NCBI RefSeq assembly: GCF_905163445.1
Contig: NC_053190.1
Coordinates: 374,501-438,500, forward strand
Length of the DNA stretch: 64,000 bases
Origin: Pararge aegeria
Taxonomy: Eukaryota > Arthropoda > Insecta > Lepidoptera > Nymphalidae
Reading direction: 5' to 3'
Positions within the stretch are counted from its first letter, which is position 1. Each line of letters begins with the position of its first letter. Of the stretch, positions 26,601 through 35,098 are shown piece after piece. The position numbers were made by a program, and so were the translations under genes. The notes under the pieces were generated by a model. The model did no database searches and was not told the origin of the DNA. It was given only the letters and a program-made list of their open reading frames with translations.

Positions 26601-28528
26601 ATTACATAGTAGATCTGTCGTATGATTTAAAAATGGAGCGATCTTTTACTCCGGGACATGACAACCCATGATGTAAATTATCAAAGGTTTTATTTAAATT
26701 TCCAACTAGCTGGAAAGTTGTTTATGGAAAAAAAAATTTAACGCGAAAAAAACTGTTGTTGATCGTTCTTCGTTGTTGAAAAGTAATTGTATTTGACAAA
26801 ATTAGTTCAAGTGAAGATAATGAATATGATAAATCTACTTCAACGGCACCTAAAATTCAAGAGCGCTCTGTTGTGTTGCAGCATGGATAGCGCTGTTCTC
26901 GCTGCCCAAGGCGTACGAGATGAACAAGGCGCAGGTGGACGCCAACCTCGAGCTGGCGCGCTCCAAGATCAACGAAATCTCAGCCAAGTACGTGCGCGTG
27001 CGGGACTGACGGCGTCCCAAGCGCTCGACAATCTTACCTCGCTTGAATGACAATGCAATGAATCTTTCCCGAACTCTTTTTCTGTGTGTAATTTACTTTG
27101 ATATGACAAGTTAAAACAGTGGTCGCCCCGTTATCCGGCAACTTTGCAATTCGACACCCCCTGGACTGATTCTGGATATAAAGTCTTATCTGTGGATCCG
27201 CCTCTTTTGTAAACGTTTGTCGGGTTAACGGGGGTCCACAGTGATGGAGTAGAGTTCTCTTATACTTATTAAAACCATTAGTCTTGTACCGTTGGCGTCC
27301 GGTGACTGACTTTGCCACGCTGACACCGGACAGCGTCTCTAGTGGGGAGCAGCTCAACCTGATGTCCATCAAATAGTTCTCGCCGTTGCATACCAACTTG
27401 GTTGAAGTATTAAATTGGCTCGTTTCCATTACAACTACATATTACTATCAATACATGACAGTAAATTGTATAAGCTTATTTCGCGATTAAAAAAAGTTAT
27501 CAAATTTTTTTTGTGCTTTATAAAAATTGATTATCTCCTCCCATACTTTCATAATCATAATAAAAGATTATGAAACAGTTAGTTTATTGCCAGCATTAAA
27601 ACACGCAATGCCTAGTAACCATAATATCCAAACGGATGATACAATGTTGTACTGAATTTCATAATAACTACATAATAATAATTTCATAATAATACTGAAA
27701 TTCAAATAAAGAACTCTTTGTAGTTTATGTTTTAATGTTAGCAGTAAGCTTACGGTTTCAGAATCTTGTATAGAGGGTGTATATGGGTGTAGATAAAGTA
27801 TTGTATGCAATGTTGTGAATTACTTATTAGAACACTCATTTGATACTATTAATTAATAAATAAAACCCACATTCGTGTTTTAATACTACTTATTATTCAA
27901 CAGTTGCATAAATAACTATTATAAACAGTCAATTGCTTCTACCCATTTCAGAGTTCCATAATAAAGAGGGAAGTCCATTGAATTACCTCACGTTTGTCTC
28001 TTACATTGTTTGTATATCTATTTCATATAGTTTTAACCCACGCAGGTGGTACCTGGTTTGGATTAAGTAGTCGTGTTTTTATTTGAGTGTATACGTATGC
28101 TACTGCATAGGCACTACTTAGGCATAATATTATTGTATTGCCTTAGAATACGTTTTCAGGCACATTTTACGCTAAAGGGCCACTAGACGACGGCGGTGCA
28201 ATCAGTTTTTCGCCCAAAGTTAGTTACTATTAGTTGATTTTCCGTGAATGATTAAGAGAGGGAGAAAGGGCCGTTACTTATATAAGTAGTAATTATCTTA
28301 TTTACTATAATCTTCCAAACACCCCCTATCATTAAATTTTGGAATATGTGGGAATTGCTAGCTGCCGTCTGCGTCCTTGAGCAAAAATCGAAGCTTTTGT
28401 CAAGAAGCAAACTGTGATTGCTTGTGTAGCGGTGTGTGTGTAGCGGTGTGTGTAGCGGTGTGTGTGTGTGTTGCAGGGTGCGCGCCGCGGTGCCGCTGGG
28501 CAGGAAGGCGGAGGACAAGGACAAGTAG
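2686..28528 (+). CDS. Reticulon-like protein (Rtnl1), seven coding exons
   Basis: Exons: 2686-2728, 2812-2847, 21915-22122, 23398-23499, 26088-26194, 26882-26987, 28477-28528 (stop TAG). All junctions are GT/AG and phases carry across, giving 217 aa. The reticulon homology domain starts at VESLIYWRS and has two long hydrophobic hairpins: exon 3 (SGAALGAGLALLVAL onward) and exons 5-6 (FGALLWCLTYVGACFNG). They flank a hydrophilic loop with the conserved QKTNEGHPFK and LFLVEDLVDSLKFG. Reticulons are ER membrane proteins whose hairpins wedge into the outer leaflet, shaping tubules and axonal ER; here that role is inferred from the family. The short N-terminus (MADSGPSLCSVLDPH) is typical of a short isoform; longer isoforms may use exons I did not find. 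Intron 2 is about 19 kb. An ATTAAA signal lies at 28667-28672, followed by GT-rich sequence. Confidence 0.93.
4765..5165. repeat. Degenerate interspersed repeat with terminal hairpin
   Basis: The stretch resembles a non-autonomous element common in lepidopteran introns: a GC-richer block with cgaacggatttttatacgg and later ccgacttgaag. Near its right end, at 5136-5159, is a perfect 10-bp inverted repeat, GGCTATGTCA, around a 4-base loop. Ends are approximate and the class (Helitron-like or other) was not determined. Confidence 0.4.
5696..5830 (-). repeat. SINE/LINE 3' tail, minus orientation
   Basis: It begins with catcatcat and runs through catcaacccatttaccgg and ccactacagagcacggg. The reverse complement matches the end of the SINE at 48,278-48,575 nearly base for base, so this is a truncated 3' end of the same family inserted in the opposite direction. 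Confidence 0.6.
7189..7220. repeat. Perfect 13-bp inverted repeat, 6-base loop
   Basis: GTTACCAACAAAT at 7189-7201 is exactly repeated in inverse at 7208-7220. There is no wider palindrome and no transposase nearby. It may be a relic of a small palindromic element or a chance hairpin in AT-rich DNA. Confidence 0.6.
10086..10125. repeat. Perfect 18-bp hairpin with 4-base loop
   Basis: TCTTGCGGTATATCCCCA (10086-10103) is followed by CTCC and then its exact reverse complement (10108-10125). The stem has mixed base composition, so it is not a simple AT palindrome. Function unknown; it lies within the long reticulon intron. Confidence 0.75.
11880..12840. repeat. Two diverged copies of an unclassified repeat
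   Basis: Segments near 11,890-11,995 and 12,720-12,830 align with small gaps. They share cgagccc...tattgtc, a GC-rich cgcgccgc...ctga block and then gccttttcaa / gaccttttgaa. Orientation is the same in both. I recognise no coding capacity and no known family. Confidence 0.35.
13595..13845 (+). repeat. LINE 3'-end remnants with (TCATT)n and (GATGAT) tails
   Basis: Two adjacent tails are visible. At 13,595-13,622 the sequence caataaaagtgta runs into tcattcattcat; the inverse of this tail recurs at 50,253 and 51,117. From 13,624 a GC-richer block (gaatatgacgagggtgcgg) runs to gatgatgatga at about 13,835, the usual tail of RTE-type elements in Lepidoptera. Both are non-coding fragments. Confidence 0.5.
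19446..19512 (+). CDS. Alternative first coding exon of the reticulon gene
   Basis: The ATG at 19446 has a good start context (caacATGG). It opens 22 codons (MARPRQSPRHSAQSADL...) and one extra base before a GT donor (gtaccg) at 19513. That phase is exactly what exon 3 at 21915 needs, so splicing gives ...PRGP-VESLIYWRS and a 213-aa reticulon lacking the first two exons. An in-frame ATG also exists at 19383. The surrounding 19,240-19,680 is GC-rich, as expected for a separate promoter. Insect Rtnl1 genes are known to use several first exons. This assignment is inferred from phase, context and position, without transcript evidence. Confidence 0.6.
19513..21559 (+). other. Reticulon intron, no coding exon seen
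   Basis: AT-rich sequence. Two short GC-rich islands lie at about 20,885-20,960 and 21,185-21,265. The second has an ATG frame that reaches a stop before any usable donor. An 11-bp inverted repeat (AACATTTGAGT) lies around 20,820-20,855. No exon joins in phase. Confidence 0.4.
21560..21870 (-). repeat. Penelope-like or related repeat carrying a hammerhead-like motif (copy 1)
   Basis: A non-coding repeat in minus orientation. Read on the minus strand, it contains ctcctgaggatgctccgg, then gggcgaaacgtgcg, then gatctgtttggtgtgg and ggattgaagaaattataa. A second copy lies on the plus strand at 25,865-25,975. Hammerhead motifs of this layout are established for Penelope-like retroelements, which suggests the class, but no coding sequence is present to confirm it. 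Confidence 0.5.
21821..21862 (-). ncRNA. Hammerhead-ribozyme-like core
   Basis: On the minus strand the order is: CUC (21862-21860), CUGAGGA core (21859-21853), one extra U, a 6-bp stem GCUCCG/CGGGGC with GUUU loop (21851-21836), GAAA core (21835-21832), a very short stem AC/GU with loop GUGC, cleavage triplet G-U-U (21826-21824), then GAG (21823-21821), which pairs with the initial CUC. This matches the CUGANGA...GAAA...NUH arrangement of a type I hammerhead with minimal helix III. The single U between the core and helix II departs from the canonical form and may weaken or abolish cleavage. The fold was worked out by hand. Confidence 0.45.
22130..22370 (-). repeat. Retroelement 3' end inserted beside the exon 3 splice donor
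   Basis: It starts with catcatcatc about 9 bases after the reticulon exon 3 donor, then tccggtgctgggcaaaggcct, and continues through cccttagtcgcctcttacg to gatctgctgccaccac. The later part resembles a block at 57,530-57,645 (cccttagtcgcgtcgtacg ... gatctgccgtcaccac) and more weakly one at 39,380-39,490. The tail orientation indicates minus strand. Confidence 0.5.
22371..23397 (+). other. Rest of reticulon intron 3
   Basis: Mostly AT-rich. A fragment at about 22,640-22,745 (cccactgccgagcacagac) belongs to the same SINE/LINE tail family as 5,696 and 62,190. GC content rises from 23,330 toward exon 4. No additional exon is seen. Confidence 0.4.
23850..25400 (-). mobile_element. 5'-truncated Jockey/CR1-type LINE
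   Basis: The element lies antisense in the intron between reticulon exons 4 and 5. Its minus-strand 3' end is a run of gaattt repeats at about 23,855-23,885, preceded by a 3' untranslated block (cggcttcttctcggtagaa in minus sense) widely repeated in Lepidoptera. Coding sequence begins within the reverse transcriptase domain, so the endonuclease and the upstream ORF are missing, as usual for incomplete reverse transcription. No clear target-site duplication was found. Confidence 0.85.
24063..25418 (-). CDS. LINE reverse transcriptase, N-terminally truncated
   Basis: A 451-codon uninterrupted frame that ends at the normal C-terminus but begins mid-domain. Homology starts at about residue 13 (ALSKIFEKIIL). 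Recognisable reverse transcriptase blocks follow: GFTKGRST, the first catalytic aspartate in FCDLSKAFDCVDH, MGVPQGSILGPFLFLVYIND, and the catalytic FADD box in IVLFADDTSLIF. The C-terminal third is the thumb and variable region of Jockey/CR1-type LINEs. The first dozen residues come from flanking sequence or a decayed junction. No internal stop or frameshift is visible, implying a fairly recent insertion. It cannot move by itself because the endonuclease part is absent. Confidence 0.85.
   Translation of the reverse strand: MKVVWWTTALICDALSKIFEKIILNQLLYHFNVNNLLHPEQYGFTKGRSTTDEGAKLIKHVYDAWECSQNAMGVFCDLSKAFDCVDHKTLLLKLSHYGIQNVALNLVASYLSNRTQRVCINDAKSQGSNTSMGVPQGSILGPFLFLVYINDLPYHVSGTCDIVLFADDTSLIFKTDRSKDNSDEVNRVMSHVSHWFTVNNLLLNAKKTKCVEFILPNVKKIDKNIMINGESLKIETSTVFLGVTLANKLQWGAHIDSLAGKLSSAAYAVRKNRQITDVEIARLVYFAYFHSVMSYGILLWGKAADIETIFILQKRAVRSIYKLKSRESLREKFKEIGILTVASQYIYNNIVFVRQHISLYTQKVDINGRLTRNGHKLVSSAYRLRKVQGSFVGLSIRFYNMIPKVILDLPMHKFKEFVKTHLLERGYYTIDEFFNDKVAWKHPAPLSALTR
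25865..25975 (+). repeat. Hammerhead-carrying repeat, copy 2 (cleavage region deleted)
   Basis: Plus-strand copy of the repeat at 21,560-21,870. CUC and CUGAGGA are at 25877-25886, the extra U at 25887, stem GCUUCG/CGGAGC with GUGU loop at 25888-25903, then GAAG. Sequence present in copy 1 between the GAA core and the downstream gaagatctg is missing, so helix III and the cleavage site are lost. Downstream, gtctgtttggtgtggagtat and gattgaagaaattataaat continue as in copy 1. Confidence 0.55.
26195..26881 (+). other. Reticulon intron 5
   Basis: AT-rich, no repeats recognised and no coding potential. It ends in a normal ttgcag acceptor. Confidence 0.5.
26988..28476 (+). other. Reticulon intron 6 with TG-rich 3' end
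   Basis: AT-rich intron without recognisable genes. A 131-codon minus frame at 27034-27429 resembles nothing I know. The last 50 bases (about 28,425-28,470) are a tandem gtagcggtgtgtgt array ending in gtgtgtgttgcag, so the acceptor has TG repeats where a pyrimidine tract would normally lie. Confidence 0.6.
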
Positions 28529-28666
28529 GCGCCGGAGTTACTGTTTGTTATCATATTATATTTATTGCGGCGCGCCGCCGTAGCGCCTGACACCTTACTT
28601 ACGTGTAAAGCTTAATGGACGAGTCATGCGGAGATTATTATTGTATTTGCTTTTTTGAAATTTTAA

Positions 28667-28672
28667 ATTAAA
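28667..28672 (+). terminator. Candidate polyadenylation signal of the reticulon gene
   Basis: ATTAAA lies 139 bases after the reticulon stop codon, with GT-rich tttgttgtttcatttgt about 20 bases downstream. This is the usual arrangement for cleavage and polyadenylation. No canonical AATAAA was seen closer. Confidence 0.45.
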
Positions 28673-28782
28673 ATAACTGTCGACCGACTTTGTTGTTTCA
28701 TTTGTAACCAACGAGCAGGGTGCCAAGTGTGAGACTTTCTACGTATTTATTGTCACTTGACTACGATATATATGTTATCGAT

Positions 28783-28831
28783 GGAGCGCCATCTAGTGAC
28801 AATACTCAGAAAACAATATTGCCACTAGATG
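28783..28831. repeat. Small palindromic element, degenerate copy
   Basis: GGAGCGCCATCTAGTG at 28783-28798 and its partial inverse CACTAGATG at 28823-28831 flank a short spacer. The same core occurs in a more complete 104-bp element at 60,543-60,646, so this is a decayed member of a palindromic MITE-like family. Confidence 0.6.
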
Positions 28832-30084
28832 AAATCGCACACTTGGAATCCAGTTCATCTGTCACGCTGCACGGTCTCAGTTGACCGGCCCTAATCTTCT
28901 CTCGGAGACGCGCATCCATTGTGATCGCAAAACAAGTAGGCTAGTCTGAACACACGAGGCTTTCCCTGCACCGATGCACATGCTATGTTGCAACTTCAAC
29001 TATACATACCATGGAAGGTGGCGCAAATTCTGCTGTGTACAAATATCAAAACGAAACTTAATTTACAGGTCTTAGTATAAAGCTGTTCTTTGACATTTTC
29101 TTCTGGATATCTTTTAGACTTACATTTACGTTATTCTACAGAATAATGTACAACAGTATTGACAGCAAAGCCAACATTAACATTCTAACTACGATGCACG
29201 GCCAGCCGTGTCTTTTTTATTTACTTTAGCAACAATACTAAATCAACTTAAGGATGTGTTACAGTAATTTTATTAAGTGGGTAAATAAATAAACCTTAGT
29301 TTACTTTCAGAAATTGAATAGGATTTTACAAATCCGCTTATAATTATTAATTAGTTAATAGAGTTTCCAAGAAATAATTAAAATTATATTTTATTAATAA
29401 AAATTAAATTTTTCATGACATTGGATTATTAATACTACTGCATTATCGATACACTTCAGTCCTACATGGACTCGAACGATGCTACGACCTCCCGGTATCT
29501 TAGTCTTTATAAGTTGATATCAAATATTAAGATAGTCTCGAGCGAGAATATAGTCTATAGTCTCTCAATATCTATAGTCTTGCACGAGCTTTGTTATAAA
29601 ACAGAGTACACATTCTGGACCAGTATTAGAAAAACGTCCCTCGTGGTCAAAATTGATAACCAACTTTACTCTCTTAGTCATTTATTGAGCACTCGAAGAC
29701 GCGGAAAAATAAAGCTTCATAATACAGCCGCTAAAACACGCGCCTAGAGCCGCAATAGTTCTATCGATATTAAAAAGGAGGAGGCACTGACATCTCGGTA
29801 ACACTGGACTGGCTGTCCATAAACAAATGACACCTGTAATGTCCCCATTCGAAGCGCCACATTTGACATACGAGTGTCTCTGGAACTATTAATTTAATTG
29901 TTTAAATGTTTTGCCGAACCTGCTGACAAATAGCAGTGTCAAAAGGAACTCCCTTTGTACCACGAGACCGAGCCTTACGTTCATTGTGAGTACTGGCCAA
30001 AATAATATTTGCATTTATATGCATCGTTATTTTTTATGTCAAAATGGATAAAGTAACTTGTAGTTGATGGGTAAGTATGTTTAA

Positions 30085-30620
30085 ATTCTCACGGCTGCTT
30101 GGATTGACTTAAAGAAGGCCTACGATTCGGTGCCTCATACATGCTCATGGAAGTCATTCGGTTGTATAAGGTCGATGATTTTCTTGAGTAATGCATGAGG
30201 CAGTGGATGACAGTCAACCAGGAGCTGTTGAGAACTCTGAATCTACTGAACCGATGGGAATCAGGCAGGGAATTTTCCAGGGCGATAGTTTGAGGCGTCT
30301 ATGGTTTTGCGTAGCCCCAAATCGTCTCATTACCTTAACTATTACCTTAACTAATTACTGATAAATTCAGGACTAGGATTTCGCCCTCGCAGGTATGGTG
30401 AGCTCATACCATACTCACTTTATATAGATGACCTCAAGCTGTATGCATCAAAATGATCAGACCTTGTGGCTTCTTAACTCGGAGCTTTAGCAATGACATA
30501 GAGAGGGAATTTGGTGTAGACAAGTGAGCGGTTATCAATGCGGAGCGAGGTAGGGATTTGAGCTTTGAGAATATTGTAATTTCAGAAACTATTATTCTCA
30601 AATCACTTCGTGAAGAGGGA
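30085..30620 (+). pseudogene. Decayed non-LTR reverse transcriptase fragment
   Basis: Broken reverse transcriptase blocks appear on the plus strand in several frames: WIDLKKAYDSVPHT from about 30,100, then MGIRQGIFQGDSL near 30,255, then a YIDD-type active-site box (LYIDDLKLYAS) near 30,420. The order and spacing fit one retroelement copy interrupted by frameshifts and stops. It belongs to a family different from the Jockey-like element at 24 kb. It is not functional. Confidence 0.7.
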
Positions 30621-31747
30621 GGACTTCGTTAATACGTTATCTGATAATTTTAATTTAAAGACGGTGTGGCGTTCTTTGGTTATTTGTGCTGTGAAATGTC
30701 GGTTTATCGATAGTTTGTGTTTGACAAAATTCGTGGTTGTTAGCGCTGTGATCTTGTAAATGGGAGGTTTCAGATTTGAACCCTGGCTGGGCAATTTATA
30801 ATTTCCAAATTTTCTCTCGTTCGTCTTAAAAATAATAATAAGCAGCGTGTTAGATAGGTACTTTGTATGTTGCAGATTTCCTAAGGATGAAGTGATGAAG
30901 AGCAAACCGAAGAAATGCATATGCCCAACGCATAAACTTAAATGGATCTCTATTTAATTCAGTCGAAATCGTACAAAGCATCTTACTTACCGTCAACTTA
31001 CCGAAACTATGTGAATAAAGTTTAGTTTTTTCTTAATTTATTTTAGTGAACTAAAATAGCTTAGCCAAGGATTCTGCACTATTTAACCCTGTTCCTAAAT
31101 CAGAGTAATTAAGGCTGTTTTAAGGTGATTGTTATTTTTGAACACCAACTTCCCATAAAATTTATGAGACAATGCGAGTGAGGGAATAGAAAGTGCACCT
31201 ACCTATGTTTGCGCACATTATTCAATATTTCCCACGTAGTTGGAACAGTCGCTCCTGAGATTGATCATCGTGGCGGAAGCAAGTCTAGTAACTGTTTATT
31301 TTTGACCTAAATTTTGTTTCAGATGGCATAAAATCAAAAATTGCTGTAATAGCACCAAATTTCAAAATGTATTTACTACTAGCCTAATCATTTATTTACA
31401 GAACCCGAGGAATCTGGGTTTTTTCGAAATACAAATGCGCATGTTAAACTGGGATCTTAAATATTAGTGGAATGATTTTAAAATACTTCGATATTGATCC
31501 CTACAGAAATAATTTGCCTTGCATTTTGAGATGTTATTCAATACCAAATTCGAACCCTGTGACAATCTACGTGAACATTGTACAAGTTCCCAATCTGGCA
31601 GCCGATAAGCTAAAAGATACATTAAAACAATGGAAAGGATTATTTGCGCGGAAAAGGTCCTGATTATATTTATTTACTCTATTCATTATTCTTTTAGATT
31701 ATCTGGTAATGTCAGTTCCCTCTTGTCAGTTACCATGGTTTTGATTA

Positions 31748-31860
31748 TTTTTTTTTTTTTTTTTTTTTTTTTATGGCTTGCGTTTGTACCAATTGGGTAC
31801 GATTTACTTCGCCAATGTCACGTGGTATGGAGGAGACACGCTTTAGAGAATGATCGGTGA
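31748..31860 (-). repeat. Poly(A)-tailed retroposon fragment, minus strand
   Basis: A run of 25 T (31748-31772) precedes sequence whose reverse complement reads cgtgacattggcgaagtaaa and cgcaagccat, then poly(A). This is a SINE-like retroposon tail inserted in minus orientation. The 5' boundary is uncertain. Confidence 0.5.
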
Positions 31861-34800
31861 AATATGAGGAAGACCAAATATTAATCTTGACGCATTTAAA
31901 TAAGTAGCAGATTTTTTGCTTCTCCTTTATGAGTTAATTTCCAACAGAAAAACAGATAATCAGAATGTTAGTTTGTTAGAGATAGGAAGGTTCTTACATA
32001 TATATTTACAACTTAATATTATTACACTTAACATATTTACATAGGAATCTACAGAATGGGATGGTTTTGATTATAATGTCAATCTAACATTAATGACAAC
32101 CATGACAACTGATTGTCAGTGTCACCCAGTGTCATCAGTTGGAGTTGACCTCGATCAGTGGTTTTTGTAGTTTTAAGTTTTGTAATTTCGTGATCTTTTG
32201 ACCCTATTGCTTATTTAATTTATTAATTGTTATGTGATATTTTCTACACTAATTTCCGAGTGTGTACTGTACTGATTTTTCAAAGTATGTTACTTTAGGA
32301 TCCACAGAACAGATTTTTTATTTAATTCATAGAATGTGTAATGTTGAGTAAATAAGTTAAATTATTGCGTTTTGAGTAATGAATAAAAGTATAACTGAAT
32401 AGCTATGAGCAGCTCGACAAGGTGAGATGAGGTTGGAACATTTTGACTTTTGAATTGTTTTTGCACGCTTGAAGTTTGGTGCCTTTCACAACAGCACAAA
32501 CTATTTAAATGTTGCACTTTTGTAGATATTTTGGGAGGCTGCTTGAACACTAGTGGTGCCTTGTCTGGACTTGCATGACAATGTGTTTATATCCGCCAGC
32601 TTAGTAGAGAGCTACATAACAATGTGATTAACCTGCACAATCTAACTAGGTAGGTATGTTATATTCTTGTTTATATATTGTTTTTTTTTTGGATTGTAGA
32701 TATGACTGCATACATATGTGCCTTTTTTGAGATAATTAAGTGATTTCTTAGTAACAACAGTGCATTGAACACCATTCTTATCTGTGGTATGAGATGATGT
32801 AATTGGGGTAAAGGGTTGTGCGTGCAGCTTACACAACCTGTAACCGAGTTTGAAAGTACATTACTCCTCTAAAAACTACTAGACCTATTTATATGCTGAT
32901 TTTGGTTGGTCCATGTCCAATTTTTAATTTTAAAAAACATTTGATGTGTAAAAAATGTAATAAACATAAAATGATCAAAAACATAGCCAGCAAATATATA
33001 ATAGAAAAAGATTTTTAAAACCCCAAACTGATATTCTCCTGTGTAAAAATAATAAAACATTCTTGTTGTTCAAGTCAGTAAGTGGGTCATGGTCTAGTTC
33101 ATATTTAAAAGAAAAAGTATTTTCAGTCTTTCGCATGCTTTAAAATTTTCTAGTATATTAATATTTCTATTTCTAAAAACCCTAGTGAAGAAATTTGTTT
33201 TTTTTAAACATTTGTTTTAAACCATTTTATTATTTAGTCAAGTGATGCACTTACCAACCAACTGCATGTTTTTGTATTAATAATTAGATTTTTATATCTA
33301 TTTCTTATCAAGCACATTTATTTTTAAATATATCCATTAGTTTATAACAGTAGTAAAATTTTACATTCAATGTGTATATAATCTATAAGCATAGCAAATT
33401 ATAATAGTAAGTGATTCTTGTATAAACGTAAATTTTCTGGTGTGGTATTGTGCTCTGAAACATTTAAACTGTGAGAAAACAATTGTATAAATACATAACT
33501 GGGTAATTATATAAGATCTTGCCCCAAGGTTTTAACATACTGGAAATTTACTTTCATAATTAATATTCTATAATATGTTACTGCTTTTTTGGGTCTTTGC
33601 ACACAACATTTCTTATTTACTGGGCCGGCTTCCATCTTTAAAACTTGTTGTTTTTTCCCTTTGCTTTTATATGGTACATTATACTTGTACATTTAAGTAA
33701 GATTGTTTAGCATTTAATTCCTTATCCTTTATTCTTTTTGCACTTTGACTCCTGAACACAAAATAAATTTTCATGATCAATAAGACTGGCAGAAAAATAA
33801 GAGATAGAGTTATTTTTTATACAAATATATGAATTCTCAATGGATTTAGGTAGGTTTTTTTCAATGGTAATAGGAAAAAGTACATATATCTCTATATATT
33901 AGTTTTTAACTGAAAAATAAAAGTCATGCCAGATTCCACAGCAACAGGAAATATGGGTGGCAATAACAAAAAATAAAAACAGAAGTAACTTACTAATCAG
34001 CGGTTAGACCTAAAAAGCTGAAAGATTGTTCATAGGTTACCTTATAATGATCATAAAAAATTAAAACCGGGTACTTACTTAACAGTCATCTAAGAAGCAC
34101 GCAACATTTACTCAACTTTAAAGTCCTGTTGACTTTCAGCTTGAGTAAATGTTAATGTTGATAAGGCTGGTTATCAAGTTTTTTCAAAACCTACTTAGTT
34201 GCTTGGTAACTTATATCCAGGGTGTCATTCAATTGACCAAATAAAGATATACAATTGCACTGAAAGATAGTCAAATTTTTTGTGACACTAAAGGCTAACT
34301 CAATAATATACATTAAAGTTAATATATATTTCATAAGCCTTTTAGAATATTTATTCAAATTTTAATAAACTAACTTATTCAATGCACTTAATTACAATGT
34401 TAGAAATTTCCAATTTAGCAACAAATACATGATAAATTCTTTCATAAAGAGTGGATTCATACTAATCTGATGATAGTAATAAATATTATAGTTTGCCGAG
34501 AAAACAGATACTACATGAATGAGCTTGCAGATGGGGACTACTGCTAATAAATAATAATCATACTGATCAATGATATACCTATTACATATTATAATATTTA
34601 TGTTGGTCAGCAAGCCAGGACAAGTAGCCTTTTTAATTCTCCTCAATCAAACCATTCAGAATTATTAATTTCTATGTATACACAACTAACAACACATTAA
34701 TATATTTCCTTGTGGGTTTCCACATACTGACTCACTTAAAGCAGAGAGTGCCAACACTTTCAGTTGTTATTGACTTCTATTTAATATTTTTGCATTCCAT

Positions 34801-35048
34801 AAATCTTCACATTCATATTGCTTTGCTAAAGTAAAAAGGCTTACCTTTAATTTTTTGATGTTCAAATTATATCATAGCATATTTTTTTATATAAACACTA
34901 TTCCTTTTAACCTTAAATGGTTTTAAATTCATGCTAGTTTCTTGAAAATGCTTCAATATAAACAATATAATAATTAATACGTACCAAATTACAAAATAAA
35001 AATAGGAGACATCAGACAGTCATTAGTTGATTTAAAATACGTGTAGTC

Positions 35049-35098
35049 TCAGTTACCCATTAACAGATAGCCTCAGTATGCATAAGTAGTGGCCTACA
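35049..35098 (+). promoter_or_regulatory. Candidate initiator for the riboflavin transporter gene
   Basis: Two TCAGT arthropod initiator cores at 35049-35053 and 35073-35077 lie 50 and 26 bases upstream of the ATG at 35099. No TATA box is evident. This is motif-based inference only. Confidence 0.3.

Larger units (their letters stand above)
28832..35040. other. Intergenic DNA between the reticulon and riboflavin transporter genes
   Basis: AT-rich throughout. It holds a reverse transcriptase fragment (30,085-30,620) and a poly(A)-tailed retroposon (31,748-31,860, minus strand). The 63-codon frame at 31472-31663 has no recognised family. The remainder shows no gene or repeat I can name. Confidence 0.45.
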
